Shown: in pieces, positions 27,044 to 35,434 of the stretch
How the letters are laid out: each line of letters opens with the position of its first letter
Position numbering within the stretch: the stretch's first letter is position 1
Source: Cellulosilyticum lentocellum DSM 5427
GTDB taxonomy: Bacteria; Bacillota; Clostridia; Lachnospirales; Cellulosilyticaceae
Length of the DNA: 64,000 bases
Assembly: GCF_000178835.2 (NCBI RefSeq)
Contig: NC_015275.1
Location: 2,005,001 to 2,069,000 of the forward strand
Direction: 5' to 3'
Program-made: the position numbers and the translations under genes
The notes under the pieces: generated by a model
What the model saw: only the letters and a program-made list of their open reading frames with translations
The model's database searches: none
What the model was told of the DNA's origin: nothing

Positions 27044-28846
27044 TTATTTTTTTGTCTGTTTAAACTGAATTATTAGAGAATTAAACACTTCTAAAGCCTT
27101 AGCAATTGGAGCTGAAGTGCTCATATCTACACCAGCTATTTTTAATAGGTCGATAGGATCCTTAGAGGAGCCACCGCTTAAGAAAGCTTTATAGTCCTTA
27201 ACAGCTTCTGTACCTTCTTTTAAAATACGCTCAGATAAAGTAATAGCAGCAGAGTATCCAGTAGCATATTGATAAACATAGAAAGGGGTATAGAAATGAG
27301 GAATACGTGCCCATTCCATAGCAATAGCAGCATCTACTTCTATAGATGGACCATGATATTTTTTCACCAGTTCATAATAAGTGTCGCATAAATAGTCGGC
27401 AGTTAGTGTTTTACCTTCTTGACTTGCTGTATGCATCATTAATTCAAATTCGGCAAACATAGTTTGACGATAAAGTGTGCTACGGAATTGTTCCATGAAA
27501 TAATTAATGAGGTAACGTTTATAAGTTTCTTCCTGTGTTGTTTCTAAAAGATAGTTCATTAGTAAAGCCTCATTGACTGTTGATGCCACTTCAGCTACAA
27601 AGATGCAATAATCACCATAAATATGAGGTTGATGGTGATGAGAATAGTAACTATGCAAAGCATGACCCATTTCATGAGCAAGAGTGAATAAGCTATTAAT
27701 GTTAGGAGAGTAGTTAAGCAATATATAAGGGTGAGGTGCACCATAGCTTCCCCAGGAATAAGCACCGCTGCGTTTACCTTCATTTTCATATTTGTCAATC
27801 CAGCGGTTATCCAAGGCCTCTTTAACAATGGCAAGATAGTCTTCGCCTAATGGTGCCAGTGCTTTAAGAAGGATATCACAAGATTCTTCATAGCTTATTT
27901 CCTTTTCGAAATCTTTAATCATGGGTACAAAAAGGTCATACATATGCAGGGTATCAAGTCCTAATTCCTCTTTGCGTAAAGTAACATAATCATGCATAAT
28001 GGATAAGTTATTATTAACTGTATGAATAAGCTCATGATAAACAGTGACTGGTATATTATTTTCTGAAAGAGCACTATGAAGAGGTGTTTCAAAGTGACGC
28101 ATACTAGAAAAGAAACCATATTGCTTAATATTGGCCGCAAAAAGCGTACTAATGGTGTTTTTGTAACTCGTATAAGTATTATAAAGCGCAGTGAAAGCAG
28201 ATTCTCTAACTGAGCGATTTTGACTCTCCATCAAAGGAATGTAATTACCGTGGGTCAAGCGAACGGTTTCACCCTTGGCGTTTTCAACAGTAGGAAACTT
28301 CATATCTACATTATTCAGCATAGAAAAGGTGTTTTGAGGCATAGTACCTAATTCACCCACGCGAGCTAAGACAGCTTCCATTTCAGATGTTAAAATATGT
28401 GTTTTTTGTCTAAGTATTTCATTTAAATAGCGTTCATAATGACGAAGCTCAGGAAGCTCTTTGAAAAAGGTATCTAGCTGAGCAGCTGTCAGCTGAGTAA
28501 GTTCAGGACCGGAGAAAGCTAGAGCTTCGGAAGCAGCAACAGATAGATCTTCACTTTGACTTGCTAAATCCTGATAGTAAGCATTGCTACCATCTTGATG
28601 AAGGCGCATGTGTGCATAAACATAAAGTTTACCAAGTGCTTCACCAAAAGTATCTTGTAATTTTAAGAAAGTAAGTAATGTATGGGGGTTACTGGTAAGC
28701 TTACCTTCGTAGGGGTTAAATTTATCAAGTAGTTTTTTTGTTTCAGATAAGGTATTTTCAAATAAAAGATCGGTTTCAAATAGGTCCTCTAATTTCCAAG
28801 TATCTTCTATTTTAACGTCTTGACGCTTAGGTTGTGATGTTGACAT
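27044..28846 (-). CDS. pepF: Oligoendopeptidase F (M3 family)
   Basis: A 600-residue cytoplasmic zinc peptidase that cleaves oligopeptides of moderate length. The zinc site H-E-x-x-H is visible as HEMGHALHSYYSHHHQP, with the third ligand in the following FVAEVASTVNEALL helix. The N-terminal PEPF_M3 helical domain is intact. The start ATG 28846 is preceded by AAGGAGC. Nearby are other peptide-handling genes (DppA at 28995, transcribed away), which fits peptide utilisation. Divergent from dppA with about 150 bases between them. Confidence 0.95.
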   Translation of the reverse strand: MSTSQPKRQDVKIEDTWKLEDLFETDLLFENTLSETKKLLDKFNPYEGKLTSNPHTLLTFLKLQDTFGEALGKLYVYAHMRLHQDGSNAYYQDLASQSEDLSVAASEALAFSGPELTQLTAAQLDTFFKELPELRHYERYLNEILRQKTHILTSEMEAVLARVGELGTMPQNTFSMLNNVDMKFPTVENAKGETVRLTHGNYIPLMESQNRSVRESAFTALYNTYTSYKNTISTLFAANIKQYGFFSSMRHFETPLHSALSENNIPVTVYHELIHTVNNNLSIMHDYVTLRKEELGLDTLHMYDLFVPMIKDFEKEISYEESCDILLKALAPLGEDYLAIVKEALDNRWIDKYENEGKRSGAYSWGSYGAPHPYILLNYSPNINSLFTLAHEMGHALHSYYSHHHQPHIYGDYCIFVAEVASTVNEALLMNYLLETTQEETYKRYLINYFMEQFRSTLYRQTMFAEFELMMHTASQEGKTLTADYLCDTYYELVKKYHGPSIEVDAAIAMEWARIPHFYTPFYVYQYATGYSAAITLSERILKEGTEAVKDYKAFLSGGSSKDPIDLLKIAGVDMSTSAPIAKALEVFNSLIIQFKQTKK

Positions 28847-28929
28847 GAAATCAGCTCCTTTTAGATTATATGATTTAATGTTAGTATACTCGATTTTATA
28901 GAAAAATAATAATTATAAAAATATATTTT

Positions 28930-28958
28930 TTGATATTTTCAGTTGTTTTTGATATACT
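28930..28958 (+). promoter_or_regulatory. Sigma-A promoter of the DppA gene
   Basis: TTGATA (28930-28935), 17-bp spacer, TATACT (28953-28958), about 35 bases before the start codon. Confidence 0.7.
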
Positions 28959-28994
28959 GAGGTATATAAAGCGTAGGAATAGGGAGGCATGAAA

Positions 28995-29792
28995 ATGCGT
29001 GTATATATCAGTGCAGATTTAGAAGGCATTACAGGGGTCTCAAAATGGGAAGAAACTCATAAAGGAGGCCACTATTACGATTTATATAGAGAGCAAATGA
29101 CAAGAGAAGTAGTAGCTGCCTGCGAAGGGGCCATTGAAGCGGGAGCAGAGTATATTATGGTTAAAGATGCTCATGAAGATGGAAAAAATCTGATCCATAG
29201 TATGTTACCTAGAGGCGTAAAGGTGATTTCGGGTTGGAGTAACCATCCTTATTGTATGGTAGAAGGCTTAGATGAAAGCTTTGATGCCGTTATTTTTATT
29301 GGTTATCATAGTGGCGCTAGTTCTAATGGAAGTCCTCTTGCTCATACCCTATTACCAGATGTTATTAAAAATGTGACTATCAATGGAGAGGACGCAGATG
29401 AGTTTTTGATTCATGCTTATGCAGCGTATATGTTAGGCGTACCTATAGTAGCGGTCTCAGGAGATGGGGATTTAATGCGCTCTGTACGCAGTTTTAATCC
29501 ACAGATTAAAACCATTGCTGTACAAGAAGGATTTGGAGGAGCTGTTGTTAGTATTCATCCTGATTTAGCCATAGAACGTATTCGTAAAGGTGTTAAAAAA
29601 GGTTTAGAAGCTTTAGAAGAATATACTTTTGAGAAGCCAGAAGAATACGAGCTTATTATTGAATTTAAAAAGCATGCAGATGCTTATAAATTTTCTTTTT
29701 ATCCCAATGTAGAGCAAATAGGGGAGTATACTATCCGTTATGTGTCTAATAATTACATGCATTTACTTGTGCTTTTGCTATTTATTAATTAA
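28995..29792 (+). CDS. DppA-type D-aminopeptidase (M55)
   Basis: 265 residues. Matches the self-compartmentalising zinc peptidase DppA of Bacillus, which releases D-amino acids from peptides. Metal ligands are visible as D8-x-E10 in ISADLEG, H60 in KDAHEDGKN and the later His in GYHSGA, with NGEDADEF supplying the glutamate. Of two candidate ATGs (28989 and 28995), the second has the proper 7-base distance from AGGGAGG. The C-terminus LLLFIN is as in the family. A consensus promoter lies just upstream and a terminator follows, so it is a single-gene unit. Confidence 0.92.
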   Translation: MRVYISADLEGITGVSKWEETHKGGHYYDLYREQMTREVVAACEGAIEAGAEYIMVKDAHEDGKNLIHSMLPRGVKVISGWSNHPYCMVEGLDESFDAVIFIGYHSGASSNGSPLAHTLLPDVIKNVTINGEDADEFLIHAYAAYMLGVPIVAVSGDGDLMRSVRSFNPQIKTIAVQEGFGGAVVSIHPDLAIERIRKGVKKGLEALEEYTFEKPEEYELIIEFKKHADAYKFSFYPNVEQIGEYTIRYVSNNYMHLLVLLLFIN

Positions 29793-29862
29793 TAGAAAGT
29801 GTCATGAGTTACTTTTGGTAGTAACTCAGATAAATGATAAATGATAATCAATTAATTCAGAT

Positions 29863-29895
29863 GAAAAGAAGCTTATTTGAAAAAGCTTCTTTTTC
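29863..29895 (+). terminator. Rho-independent terminator
   Basis: GAAAAGAAGCTT pairs with AAGCTTCTTTTTC around a short A/T loop, with T residues following. A weaker GAGTTAC/GTAACTC hairpin lies just upstream near 29808. Confidence 0.8.
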
Positions 29896-29993
29896 TTTTG
29901 TATAATAGATTAAAAAGAAAGGATAGTGAATAGGTACAATAAAGCTAAGAAGAGCATAATCGGAGAAATAATAATTTGAAATAGGAGGAGACA

Positions 29994-30587
29994 ATGCTTA
30001 CATTAATACTGGTAAGGCATGCCGCCACTGTAGCTAACGAAGCTGGCCTTTATATTGGCAGAAGTGAAAGTCCGCTAAGTTTACAAGGAAAAGAAGAAGC
30101 TAGGAGGCTTTGCAAAAAACTAGATAAGTGGCAGATACAGCAAATTTATACAAGCCCTGCAGAAAGGGTACAAGAAACGATAAAAGAACTTATGGATAAG
30201 GATATACCAGTACAAGTTGCACAGGCCTTACATGAAATCAACTTTGGCATCTGTGAAGGCAAGGATTTTAATTGGTTAAAAAAGAATTATCCAGAGGAAG
30301 TAACGTATATGATTAAGGAGGGGATAGCGTATAGATATCCAAAAGGAGAGAGTTTAGTAATGGCACATCAGAGAGTAGCCGACTGGTTAAATGAGTTTTT
30401 GATGAATCATCAAAGCGGTACTTTTTTAGTAGCGGCTCACGGTGGTACGATTAGATGTATTTTATCAGAGTTACTTGTGAAAAAGCCTTCTTTACATTGG
30501 CATTTTAAAATTGACACAGCTACTATAACTATAGTCAGTATGAATGAGGGGTTTCCAGTTATAGAATCCCTTAATGAGAGGTGCTAA
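29994..30587 (+). CDS. Histidine phosphatase, CobC-like
   Basis: 197 residues of the phosphoglycerate mutase/histidine phosphatase superfamily. The catalytic R-H motif is in LVRHAATVANEAG (H about residue 8), and the second catalytic His is in VAAHGGTIRC. The segment GLYIGRSESPLSLQG resembles alpha-ribazole phosphatase (CobC), which removes phosphate in the last steps of cobalamin assembly. The next gene makes the siroheme/cobalamin precursor, which supports this reading, but a broader phosphatase cannot be excluded. It overlaps the ribosome site of the next gene. Confidence 0.8.
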   Translation: MLTLILVRHAATVANEAGLYIGRSESPLSLQGKEEARRLCKKLDKWQIQQIYTSPAERVQETIKELMDKDIPVQVAQALHEINFGICEGKDFNWLKKNYPEEVTYMIKEGIAYRYPKGESLVMAHQRVADWLNEFLMNHQSGTFLVAAHGGTIRCILSELLVKKPSLHWHFKIDTATITIVSMNEGFPVIESLNERC

Positions 30588-30589
30588 GA

Positions 30590-31189
30590 ATGTATTATCC
30601 GATGATGATAAATTTAGCTTTTTTCAAATGTTTAATTATAGGAGGGGGGCATATTGCTTATCAAAAAGCTAAGATGCTCTTAGCTTATGGGGCTACAGTT
30701 ACTGTACTTAGTCCTGAGTTTTGCGAAGAAATAAAGTGTTTAGAAGGACAGATGAATTTATTAAAAGCAAGCTATTCAGAAGATTATCTTTTAGCCTTTC
30801 AACTTGTTATAGCAGCAACTAATGATAGGGCATGTAATGCTACTATAGGAAAAGCTTGTAAGAAGCAGGGCAAATTATGTGATGTTGTAACTGATCAGGC
30901 ACTTTCTAGCTTTCTAGTACCAGCAGGTATTCGTAGAGGCGATTTGATTATAAGTGTTTCTACGCAGGGGAAAAGTCCTGCTCTAGCTGCTAAGATAAAA
31001 AAGGAACTAGAAAGTCTTTATGATGAATCTTATAGTGACTATGTAGCGTGCTTAGGTGAATGGAGAGCTACTATTAAAAAAGAGATAAAAGACGAAGAAG
31101 AAAGAAGAAGGCTTTTAAAATACATTATTACACTAGATCAAGAGACATTGAAAAGCATTTCATTAAAAGAGCTATCAAGAGTACTATAA
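30590..31189 (+). CDS. Precorrin-2 dehydrogenase / siroheme synthase N-domain
   Basis: 199 residues, the length of Met8p and of the N-terminal part of CysG. An NAD-binding glycine motif LIIGGGHIAYQKA starts near residue 15, and the Met8 signature VVTDQALSSFLVPAGIRRGDLIISVSTQGKSPALA is clear. It oxidises precorrin-2 to sirohydrochlorin and may insert iron to form siroheme. Start ATG 30590 follows GAGAGGTG with 7 bases; it overlaps the end region of the upstream phosphatase gene, so the two are co-translated. No methyltransferase (CysG C-domain) is attached or nearby. Confidence 0.92.
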   Translation: MYYPMMINLAFFKCLIIGGGHIAYQKAKMLLAYGATVTVLSPEFCEEIKCLEGQMNLLKASYSEDYLLAFQLVIAATNDRACNATIGKACKKQGKLCDVVTDQALSSFLVPAGIRRGDLIISVSTQGKSPALAAKIKKELESLYDESYSDYVACLGEWRATIKKEIKDEEERRRLLKYIITLDQETLKSISLKELSRVL

Positions 31190-31286
31190 GATTGCAACAA
31201 TTAATAGATACATTTTTTTTTCTCGTTAAAGTAGTGTATAATACTTTTTAGCAGAAAGATGAATAGGCAAAAGGAGACTTGAGAAA

Positions 31287-31889
31287 ATGGGTTTTTTTAA
31301 AGTGACAGTGGGGGTAATGGGTTCTTCAAAATCGGCAAGAGCCATTGCGGAGGTACAGAATTTAAAGGTAAGAAATTTAAAAACTTTAGTTCTAAAGCCA
31401 GCATTAGATACAAGAGATGGAGGCTATATTTGTAGCCGTTTAATTAAAGATCAGGTGAAAGCAGACATCTTACTTAAATCTGATGAATCTTTAAAAATAA
31501 ATGAGATTATTGCTAATAACTATGATTATATTGTCGTTGATGAATTTCACATGCTCAGTGAAGAACAAATCAAAGAGCTTTATCAAATTAGTGCTATTTC
31601 TACTACTAATATTAGTATGTATGGTTTAAGAATGTCTTGGAAAGGAACCCCTTTTCCAAGTGCCGCTTTGGCTTTAGGTTATGCGGATGAAATTGAAATG
31701 ATTAAGATGGTAGATAAGGATCAAAATCCCTTAAGTCATCATATTAAATATACTAACGGCATACCAAGCTCTTTGGTTCAAGAAAGTGAAACCATTGTAG
31801 TAGGAGATTTGAGTGCAACCTCTTATACGACAGTATCTAAGGTTGATTTTTATAAGATTTATCAAATGCTAGGACAAGTGGAAGAATAG
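31287..31889 (+). CDS. Thymidine-kinase-like P-loop protein lacking zinc ligands
   Basis: 200 residues related to type II thymidine kinases. The P-loop is GVMGSSKSARAI (family GPMFSGKT), the Walker B/catalytic Glu is VVDEFHML (family DEAQF), and the lasso element YGLRMSWKGTPFPSAALALGYADEI matches YGLDxxFxGxPF. However, all four structural zinc cysteines of typical enzymes are missing: the region QNPLSHHIKYTNG and the end TSYTTVSKVDF contain none. It may be a functional zinc-free kinase or a diverged relative with another substrate. The gene stands immediately before the pyrimidine operon, which suits a thymidine salvage role. Confidence 0.8.
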   Translation: MGFFKVTVGVMGSSKSARAIAEVQNLKVRNLKTLVLKPALDTRDGGYICSRLIKDQVKADILLKSDESLKINEIIANNYDYIVVDEFHMLSEEQIKELYQISAISTTNISMYGLRMSWKGTPFPSAALALGYADEIEMIKMVDKDQNPLSHHIKYTNGIPSSLVQESETIVVGDLSATSYTTVSKVDFYKIYQMLGQVEE

Positions 31890-31901
31890 ATAAATAGCTG
31901 C

Positions 31902-31930
31902 TTGACAGAAGCCGAATACAGTGATAAAAT
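31902..31930 (+). promoter_or_regulatory. Sigma-A promoter of the pyr operon
   Basis: TTGACA (31902-31907), 17-bp spacer, TAAAAT (31925-31930). It predicts transcription from about 31938 and a leader of about 280 bases. Confidence 0.88.
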
Positions 31931-31994
31931 AGCGATAATTAAATAAGGAAATTGCCTTTAAGTTTGGCCCAGAGAGACCAAGAAGGAGAACAAA

Positions 31995-32153
31995 GTGAGA
32001 AGATTAAATACAATTATAGTACGAATAAAAGTAATGCAACAATTCTATATAAAATTAGTGAATACAAGCGTTTCTAGACCACTCAATAGAGTAGTTTGTT
32101 TAGCTATTTCTAAAGCTTGTGTCGTAGGACGTGTAAAGGCAATAGAAGGATAA
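31995..32153 (+). CDS. Putative leader peptide of the pyr operon
   Basis: A 52-codon frame starting with GTG 31995, six bases after AAGGAG (31983-31988). The predicted peptide is basic (begins MRRLNTIIVRIKVMQQFYIK, ends VVGRVKAIEG) and resembles nothing I know. Its ribosome site is one strand of the PyrR-type hairpin, and its UAA stop (32151-32153) lies at the top of the terminator's left arm. The placement suggests that its translation, not its product, matters: a ribosome at the stop would block terminator folding. Whether it is translated is unproven. Confidence 0.5.
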   Translation: MRRLNTIIVRIKVMQQFYIKLVNTSVSRPLNRVVCLAISKACVVGRVKAIEG

Positions 32154-32174
32154 ATCATCCTTTTATTGCCTTTT
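32135..32174 (+). terminator. Attenuator terminator upstream of pyrB
   Basis: The left arm 32135-32151 (starting AAAGGCAATA) pairs with the right arm 32157-32173 (ending ATTGCCTTT) over 17 bp with one G-U, with a 5-nt loop and a T tract. Confidence 0.9.
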
Positions 32175-32215
32175 ATTTTGCTAAAAATTAAATTTACATT
32201 AAGGGATGGTGTCAG

Positions 32216-33142
32216 ATGCTAAGAAGAAAAGACTTACTAGGAATTAGAGATTTAAGTGTCAATGAAATCATGACCATATTACAAACAGCTGAAAGCATGA
32301 AAGGAATAGTAACTGGTGAAGCGACTAAACTAGATGTATTGAAAGGGAAAAGTGCTGTAACACTTTTTTATGAAAACAGTACAAGAACACGTATGGCCTT
32401 TACAATGGCAGGGACTTATTTAGGTGCACATGTAGCAGACCTTGGTGTAGCTAGCAGTAGTGTACAAAAAGGAGAAAGCTTAGTAGACACAGGCATCACT
32501 TTAGATAGTATGGGTATTGACTATATGATTATGAGACATGGCATGAGTGGGGCAGCACATTTACTTGCTAAAAATGTTAAAGCATCTGTGATTAATGCAG
32601 GAGATGGCGCCAATGAGCATCCTACTCAAGCATTATTAGACTTCTATACCATTTATGAAAAAAAAGGTGGTTTTAAAAATCTAAAGGTAACAATCGTTGG
32701 TGACATTGCCCATAGTAGAGTGGCTAGATCCAATGTGTTTGGACTCACTCAATTAGGTGCACAAGTAACCTTAGCAGGACCAGGAACATTAACAGCAAAA
32801 AGTATGGAAAAACTAGGATGCACCGTTGTGACGGATGTGAAGGCGGCGGTTAAAGATGCGGATATTGTCATGGCACTACGTATTCAGCTAGAACGTCAAA
32901 AAGGAGGATTATTTCCTAACCTTAGAGAATATAGCCAAATATACGGTTTAAATAAAGAGATTTTTGAATATGCAAAACCAGATGCACTCTTAATGCATCC
33001 AGCACCTGTTAATAGAGGTGTTGAACTCACACCAGAGTTAATGGATAGCAAGGTATCAGTCATAGATGAGCAAGTTACTAACGGTGTAGCAGTGAGAATG
33101 GCTATTTTAGCATTACTTCAAGAAGGGAGAGAAAACGCATGA
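32216..33142 (+). CDS. pyrB: Aspartate carbamoyltransferase, catalytic chain
   Basis: Joins carbamoyl phosphate and aspartate to carbamoyl aspartate, the committed step of pyrimidine synthesis. In 308 residues the carbamoyl-phosphate motif is seen as FYENSTRTRMAF, then HPTQALLDFYTI, and the aspartate loop LRIQLERQ followed by LMHPAPVNRGVEL. No regulatory chain gene (pyrI) follows, so it is probably the unregulated trimeric type, with control at the leader attenuator. Its TGA overlaps the pyrC ATG by four bases (ATGA), giving translational coupling. Confidence 0.97.
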   Translation: MLRRKDLLGIRDLSVNEIMTILQTAESMKGIVTGEATKLDVLKGKSAVTLFYENSTRTRMAFTMAGTYLGAHVADLGVASSSVQKGESLVDTGITLDSMGIDYMIMRHGMSGAAHLLAKNVKASVINAGDGANEHPTQALLDFYTIYEKKGGFKNLKVTIVGDIAHSRVARSNVFGLTQLGAQVTLAGPGTLTAKSMEKLGCTVVTDVKAAVKDADIVMALRIQLERQKGGLFPNLREYSQIYGLNKEIFEYAKPDALLMHPAPVNRGVELTPELMDSKVSVIDEQVTNGVAVRMAILALLQEGRENA

Positions 33143-34410
33143 TTACTTGTATCAAAAATGGATTAATTATTAATCCTAAAACACAAATGGAAGAGGTTAA
33201 TGACCTTTGGATTAAAGAGGGAAAAGTTGTTTATATAGGAAAGGACTACAGTGAAGAAGCTAATGAAATCATTGATGCTACAGGTAAGTGGGTAGTACCA
33301 GGATTAATCGACTTGCATGTACACTTCAGAGCGCCAGGCTATGAGCATAAAGAAGATATTGAAAGTGGTGCAAAGGCGGCAGCCAAAGGTGGTTTTACAA
33401 CTGTATGTTGCATGCCTAACACAAATCCGGTTATTGATAATGAGTGCGTTGTAGAATATATTTATGCAATGGCTGCTAAAGCAAATGGGGTCAATGTGCT
33501 TCCAATTGGAGCCATTACGAAAGGACAACAAGGTGAAACACTAGCAGATATCGGAAAAATGAAAGAACATGGTATTTGTGCGCTTAGCGAAGACGGTAAA
33601 ACAGTTATGGATTCAGGTCTTATGAAAAAAGCAATGGCATATGCAAAACCCTTTAACCTACCAATCTTCTCACATACAGAAGACCGTAACTTAACAGGTG
33701 GAGCCATGAACGCAGGTGAAAATGCACAGCTTTTTGGTATTAAAGGTATTCCAAGAGAAGCAGAAGAGATTATTGTAGCAAGAGATATCTTACTTGCTAA
33801 ATACACAGGTACACCACTTCACTTATGCCATATTAGCACAGAAGGTAGCTTAGAAATTATCCGATTTGCAAAAGCGCAAGGCATTAAAGTAACAGCTGAA
33901 ACAGCACCACATTACTTTATTTTAGACGATAGTATTTTAGGGGATTATGATACCAACAAAAAAATGAGTCCTCCATTACGTACGACGAAAGATGTAGAAG
34001 CGATGAAACGTGCCATTATAGATGGAACGATTGATATTATTGCAACTGATCATGCACCACATCACTATGACGAAAAAAATGTAGAGTTTGAAAAAGCACC
34101 TTTTGGTATTGTAGGATTAGAAACAAGCTTTGGTTTAAGTTACACACACTTAGTAAAAACAGGCCTCATCTCACCAATGGCTTTAATTGAAAAAATGAGT
34201 ACAAAGCCAGCTGAGATTGTAGGCATTGATAAAGGTGATTTATCAGTAGGAAAAACGGCTGATATCACTATTCTTGACCCAGAAGCAACTTATACTATTA
34301 ATGAAGCTACTTTTGCAGGAAAGAGTAAAAACTCACCATTTATAGGTATGACTGTACAAGGAGAAGTAAGTTGTACCTTAGCAAATGGAAAAGTCATTTA
34401 TCAAAAATAA
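33139..34410 (+). CDS. pyrC: Dihydroorotase (type I)
   Basis: Cyclises carbamoyl aspartate to dihydroorotate. 423 residues with the amidohydrolase zinc motif PGLIDLHVHFRAPGYEHKED near residue 55, a later metal histidine in FSHTED, and the catalytic Asp in IIATDHAPHHYDEK. The C-terminal NSPFIGMTVQGEV is typical of the bacterial type I enzyme. It starts inside the end of pyrB. A gap of about 110 bases separates it from pyrF and holds promoter-like boxes. Confidence 0.97.
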   Translation: MITCIKNGLIINPKTQMEEVNDLWIKEGKVVYIGKDYSEEANEIIDATGKWVVPGLIDLHVHFRAPGYEHKEDIESGAKAAAKGGFTTVCCMPNTNPVIDNECVVEYIYAMAAKANGVNVLPIGAITKGQQGETLADIGKMKEHGICALSEDGKTVMDSGLMKKAMAYAKPFNLPIFSHTEDRNLTGGAMNAGENAQLFGIKGIPREAEEIIVARDILLAKYTGTPLHLCHISTEGSLEIIRFAKAQGIKVTAETAPHYFILDDSILGDYDTNKKMSPPLRTTKDVEAMKRAIIDGTIDIIATDHAPHHYDEKNVEFEKAPFGIVGLETSFGLSYTHLVKTGLISPMALIEKMSTKPAEIVGIDKGDLSVGKTADITILDPEATYTINEATFAGKSKNSPFIGMTVQGEVSCTLANGKVIYQK

Positions 34411-34417
34411 ATTAAGA

Positions 34418-34445
34418 TTGCAATTTACTGAAAAAATGGTAGAAT
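34418..34445 (+). promoter_or_regulatory. Possible internal promoter before pyrF
   Basis: TTGCAA (34418-34423), 16-bp spacer, TAGAAT (34440-34445) in the only sizeable gap inside the pyr operon. It could give a second transcript free of leader attenuation. Confidence 0.35.
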
Positions 34446-34519
34446 AATTATTAATTATAATGTATAAAAATTCAAACAGATAGATTCTAAAACTAAGAAG
34501 TCAAAGGAGCGTAAAAAAG

Positions 34520-35434
34520 ATGATTGATCGTTTAATAAGTCAAATAGAAGCTACTCAAAACCCTACAGTGGTGGGATTAGATCCAACATATGCTATGATT
34601 CCTTCCTTTATAAAAGAAGAAATGTTAGAAACTTACGGAAAAACTCCAAAGGCTGTAGCAGAGATGTTTATTCGCTTTAATAAAAGTATTTTAGATGAGG
34701 TAGCAACTCTCATTCCATCAGTTAAACCACAAATCGCCATGTATGAACAATACGGCTTAGAAGGGCTAAGAGCTTATATGGAAACAGTAGCTTATGCAAA
34801 AGAAAAAGGTCTAGTGGTTATTGGAGATATTAAAAGAGGTGATATCGCATCGACAGCAGCTGCTTATGCAGGGCATATCGCAGGTGTTAAAATTGAGGGT
34901 GAACACTTTGACTTATGGCAAGAAGATGCCGTTACGCTTAACCCTTATATGGGATTTGACGGAATTGAACCTTTCATTGCAGCGTGCAATGAGCAAGATA
35001 GAGGATTATTCATCTTAGTAAAAACAAGTAATCCAAGTGGTGTAGAAATTCAAGACCTTATGGTAAATGGTTTACCAGTATACGATTACTCAGCCGACTT
35101 AGTAAGTAAATGGGGAGAACTTACTATGGGAACCGAAGGCTATAGCCGTATCGGTGCCGTAGTAGGTGCTACATACAAAGAGCAAGGTATAGAGCTTAGA
35201 AAAAGAATGCCACACACTTTCTTCCTAGTACCAGGTTATGGTGCTCAAGGTGGCAAAGCAGAGGACTTAAAGGATTATTTTGATAAAAATGGTTCAGGAA
35301 TCATTGTTAACTCTTCAAGAGGTATTATTGCAGCTTATCAAAAAGATAAGGAAGTAACAGAAAAAGAATTTGCCATAGCTGCTAAGAAAGCAGTATTAGC
35401 TATGAGAGATGACTTACAAGGAGTGATGCGTTAA
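34520..35434 (+). CDS. pyrF: Orotidine 5'-phosphate decarboxylase (type 2)
   Basis: Converts OMP to UMP, the final step. 304 residues, the longer type 2 form. The catalytic Asp/Lys array is visible as VIGDIKRGDIASTAAAYA near residue 100, with VGLDPTY at the N-terminus and the phosphate-binding end VNSSRGIIAAY. The start ATG follows AAAGGAGCG. Its TAA stop overlaps the carA ATG (TAATG), so translation is coupled. Separated from pyrC by a gap with possible promoter boxes. Confidence 0.96.
   Translation: MIDRLISQIEATQNPTVVGLDPTYAMIPSFIKEEMLETYGKTPKAVAEMFIRFNKSILDEVATLIPSVKPQIAMYEQYGLEGLRAYMETVAYAKEKGLVVIGDIKRGDIASTAAAYAGHIAGVKIEGEHFDLWQEDAVTLNPYMGFDGIEPFIAACNEQDRGLFILVKTSNPSGVEIQDLMVNGLPVYDYSADLVSKWGELTMGTEGYSRIGAVVGATYKEQGIELRKRMPHTFFLVPGYGAQGGKAEDLKDYFDKNGSGIIVNSSRGIIAAYQKDKEVTEKEFAIAAKKAVLAMRDDLQGVMR

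Larger units (their letters stand above)
31951..32174 (+). promoter_or_regulatory. PyrR-type attenuator leader of the pyr operon
   Basis: A PyrR-binding-like hairpin has lower stem CCTT/AAGG (31955-31958 with 31983-31986), upper stem TTGG/CCAA (31964-31967 with 31978-31981) and the loop CCCAGAGAGA, resembling the known PyrR binding-loop consensus. ATTGCCTTT (31951-31959) is the exact complement of AAAGGCAAT (32135-32143), the left arm of the terminator, so it can form an antiterminator. PyrR with UMP would stabilise the first hairpin and allow termination. pyrR itself is not in this window. Confidence 0.8.

Noticed and set aside
33462-33806. 114-codon open frame opposite pyrC
   Set aside because: Lies entirely within a strongly conserved gene, has no ribosome site and no recognisable sequence; a shadow of codon bias.
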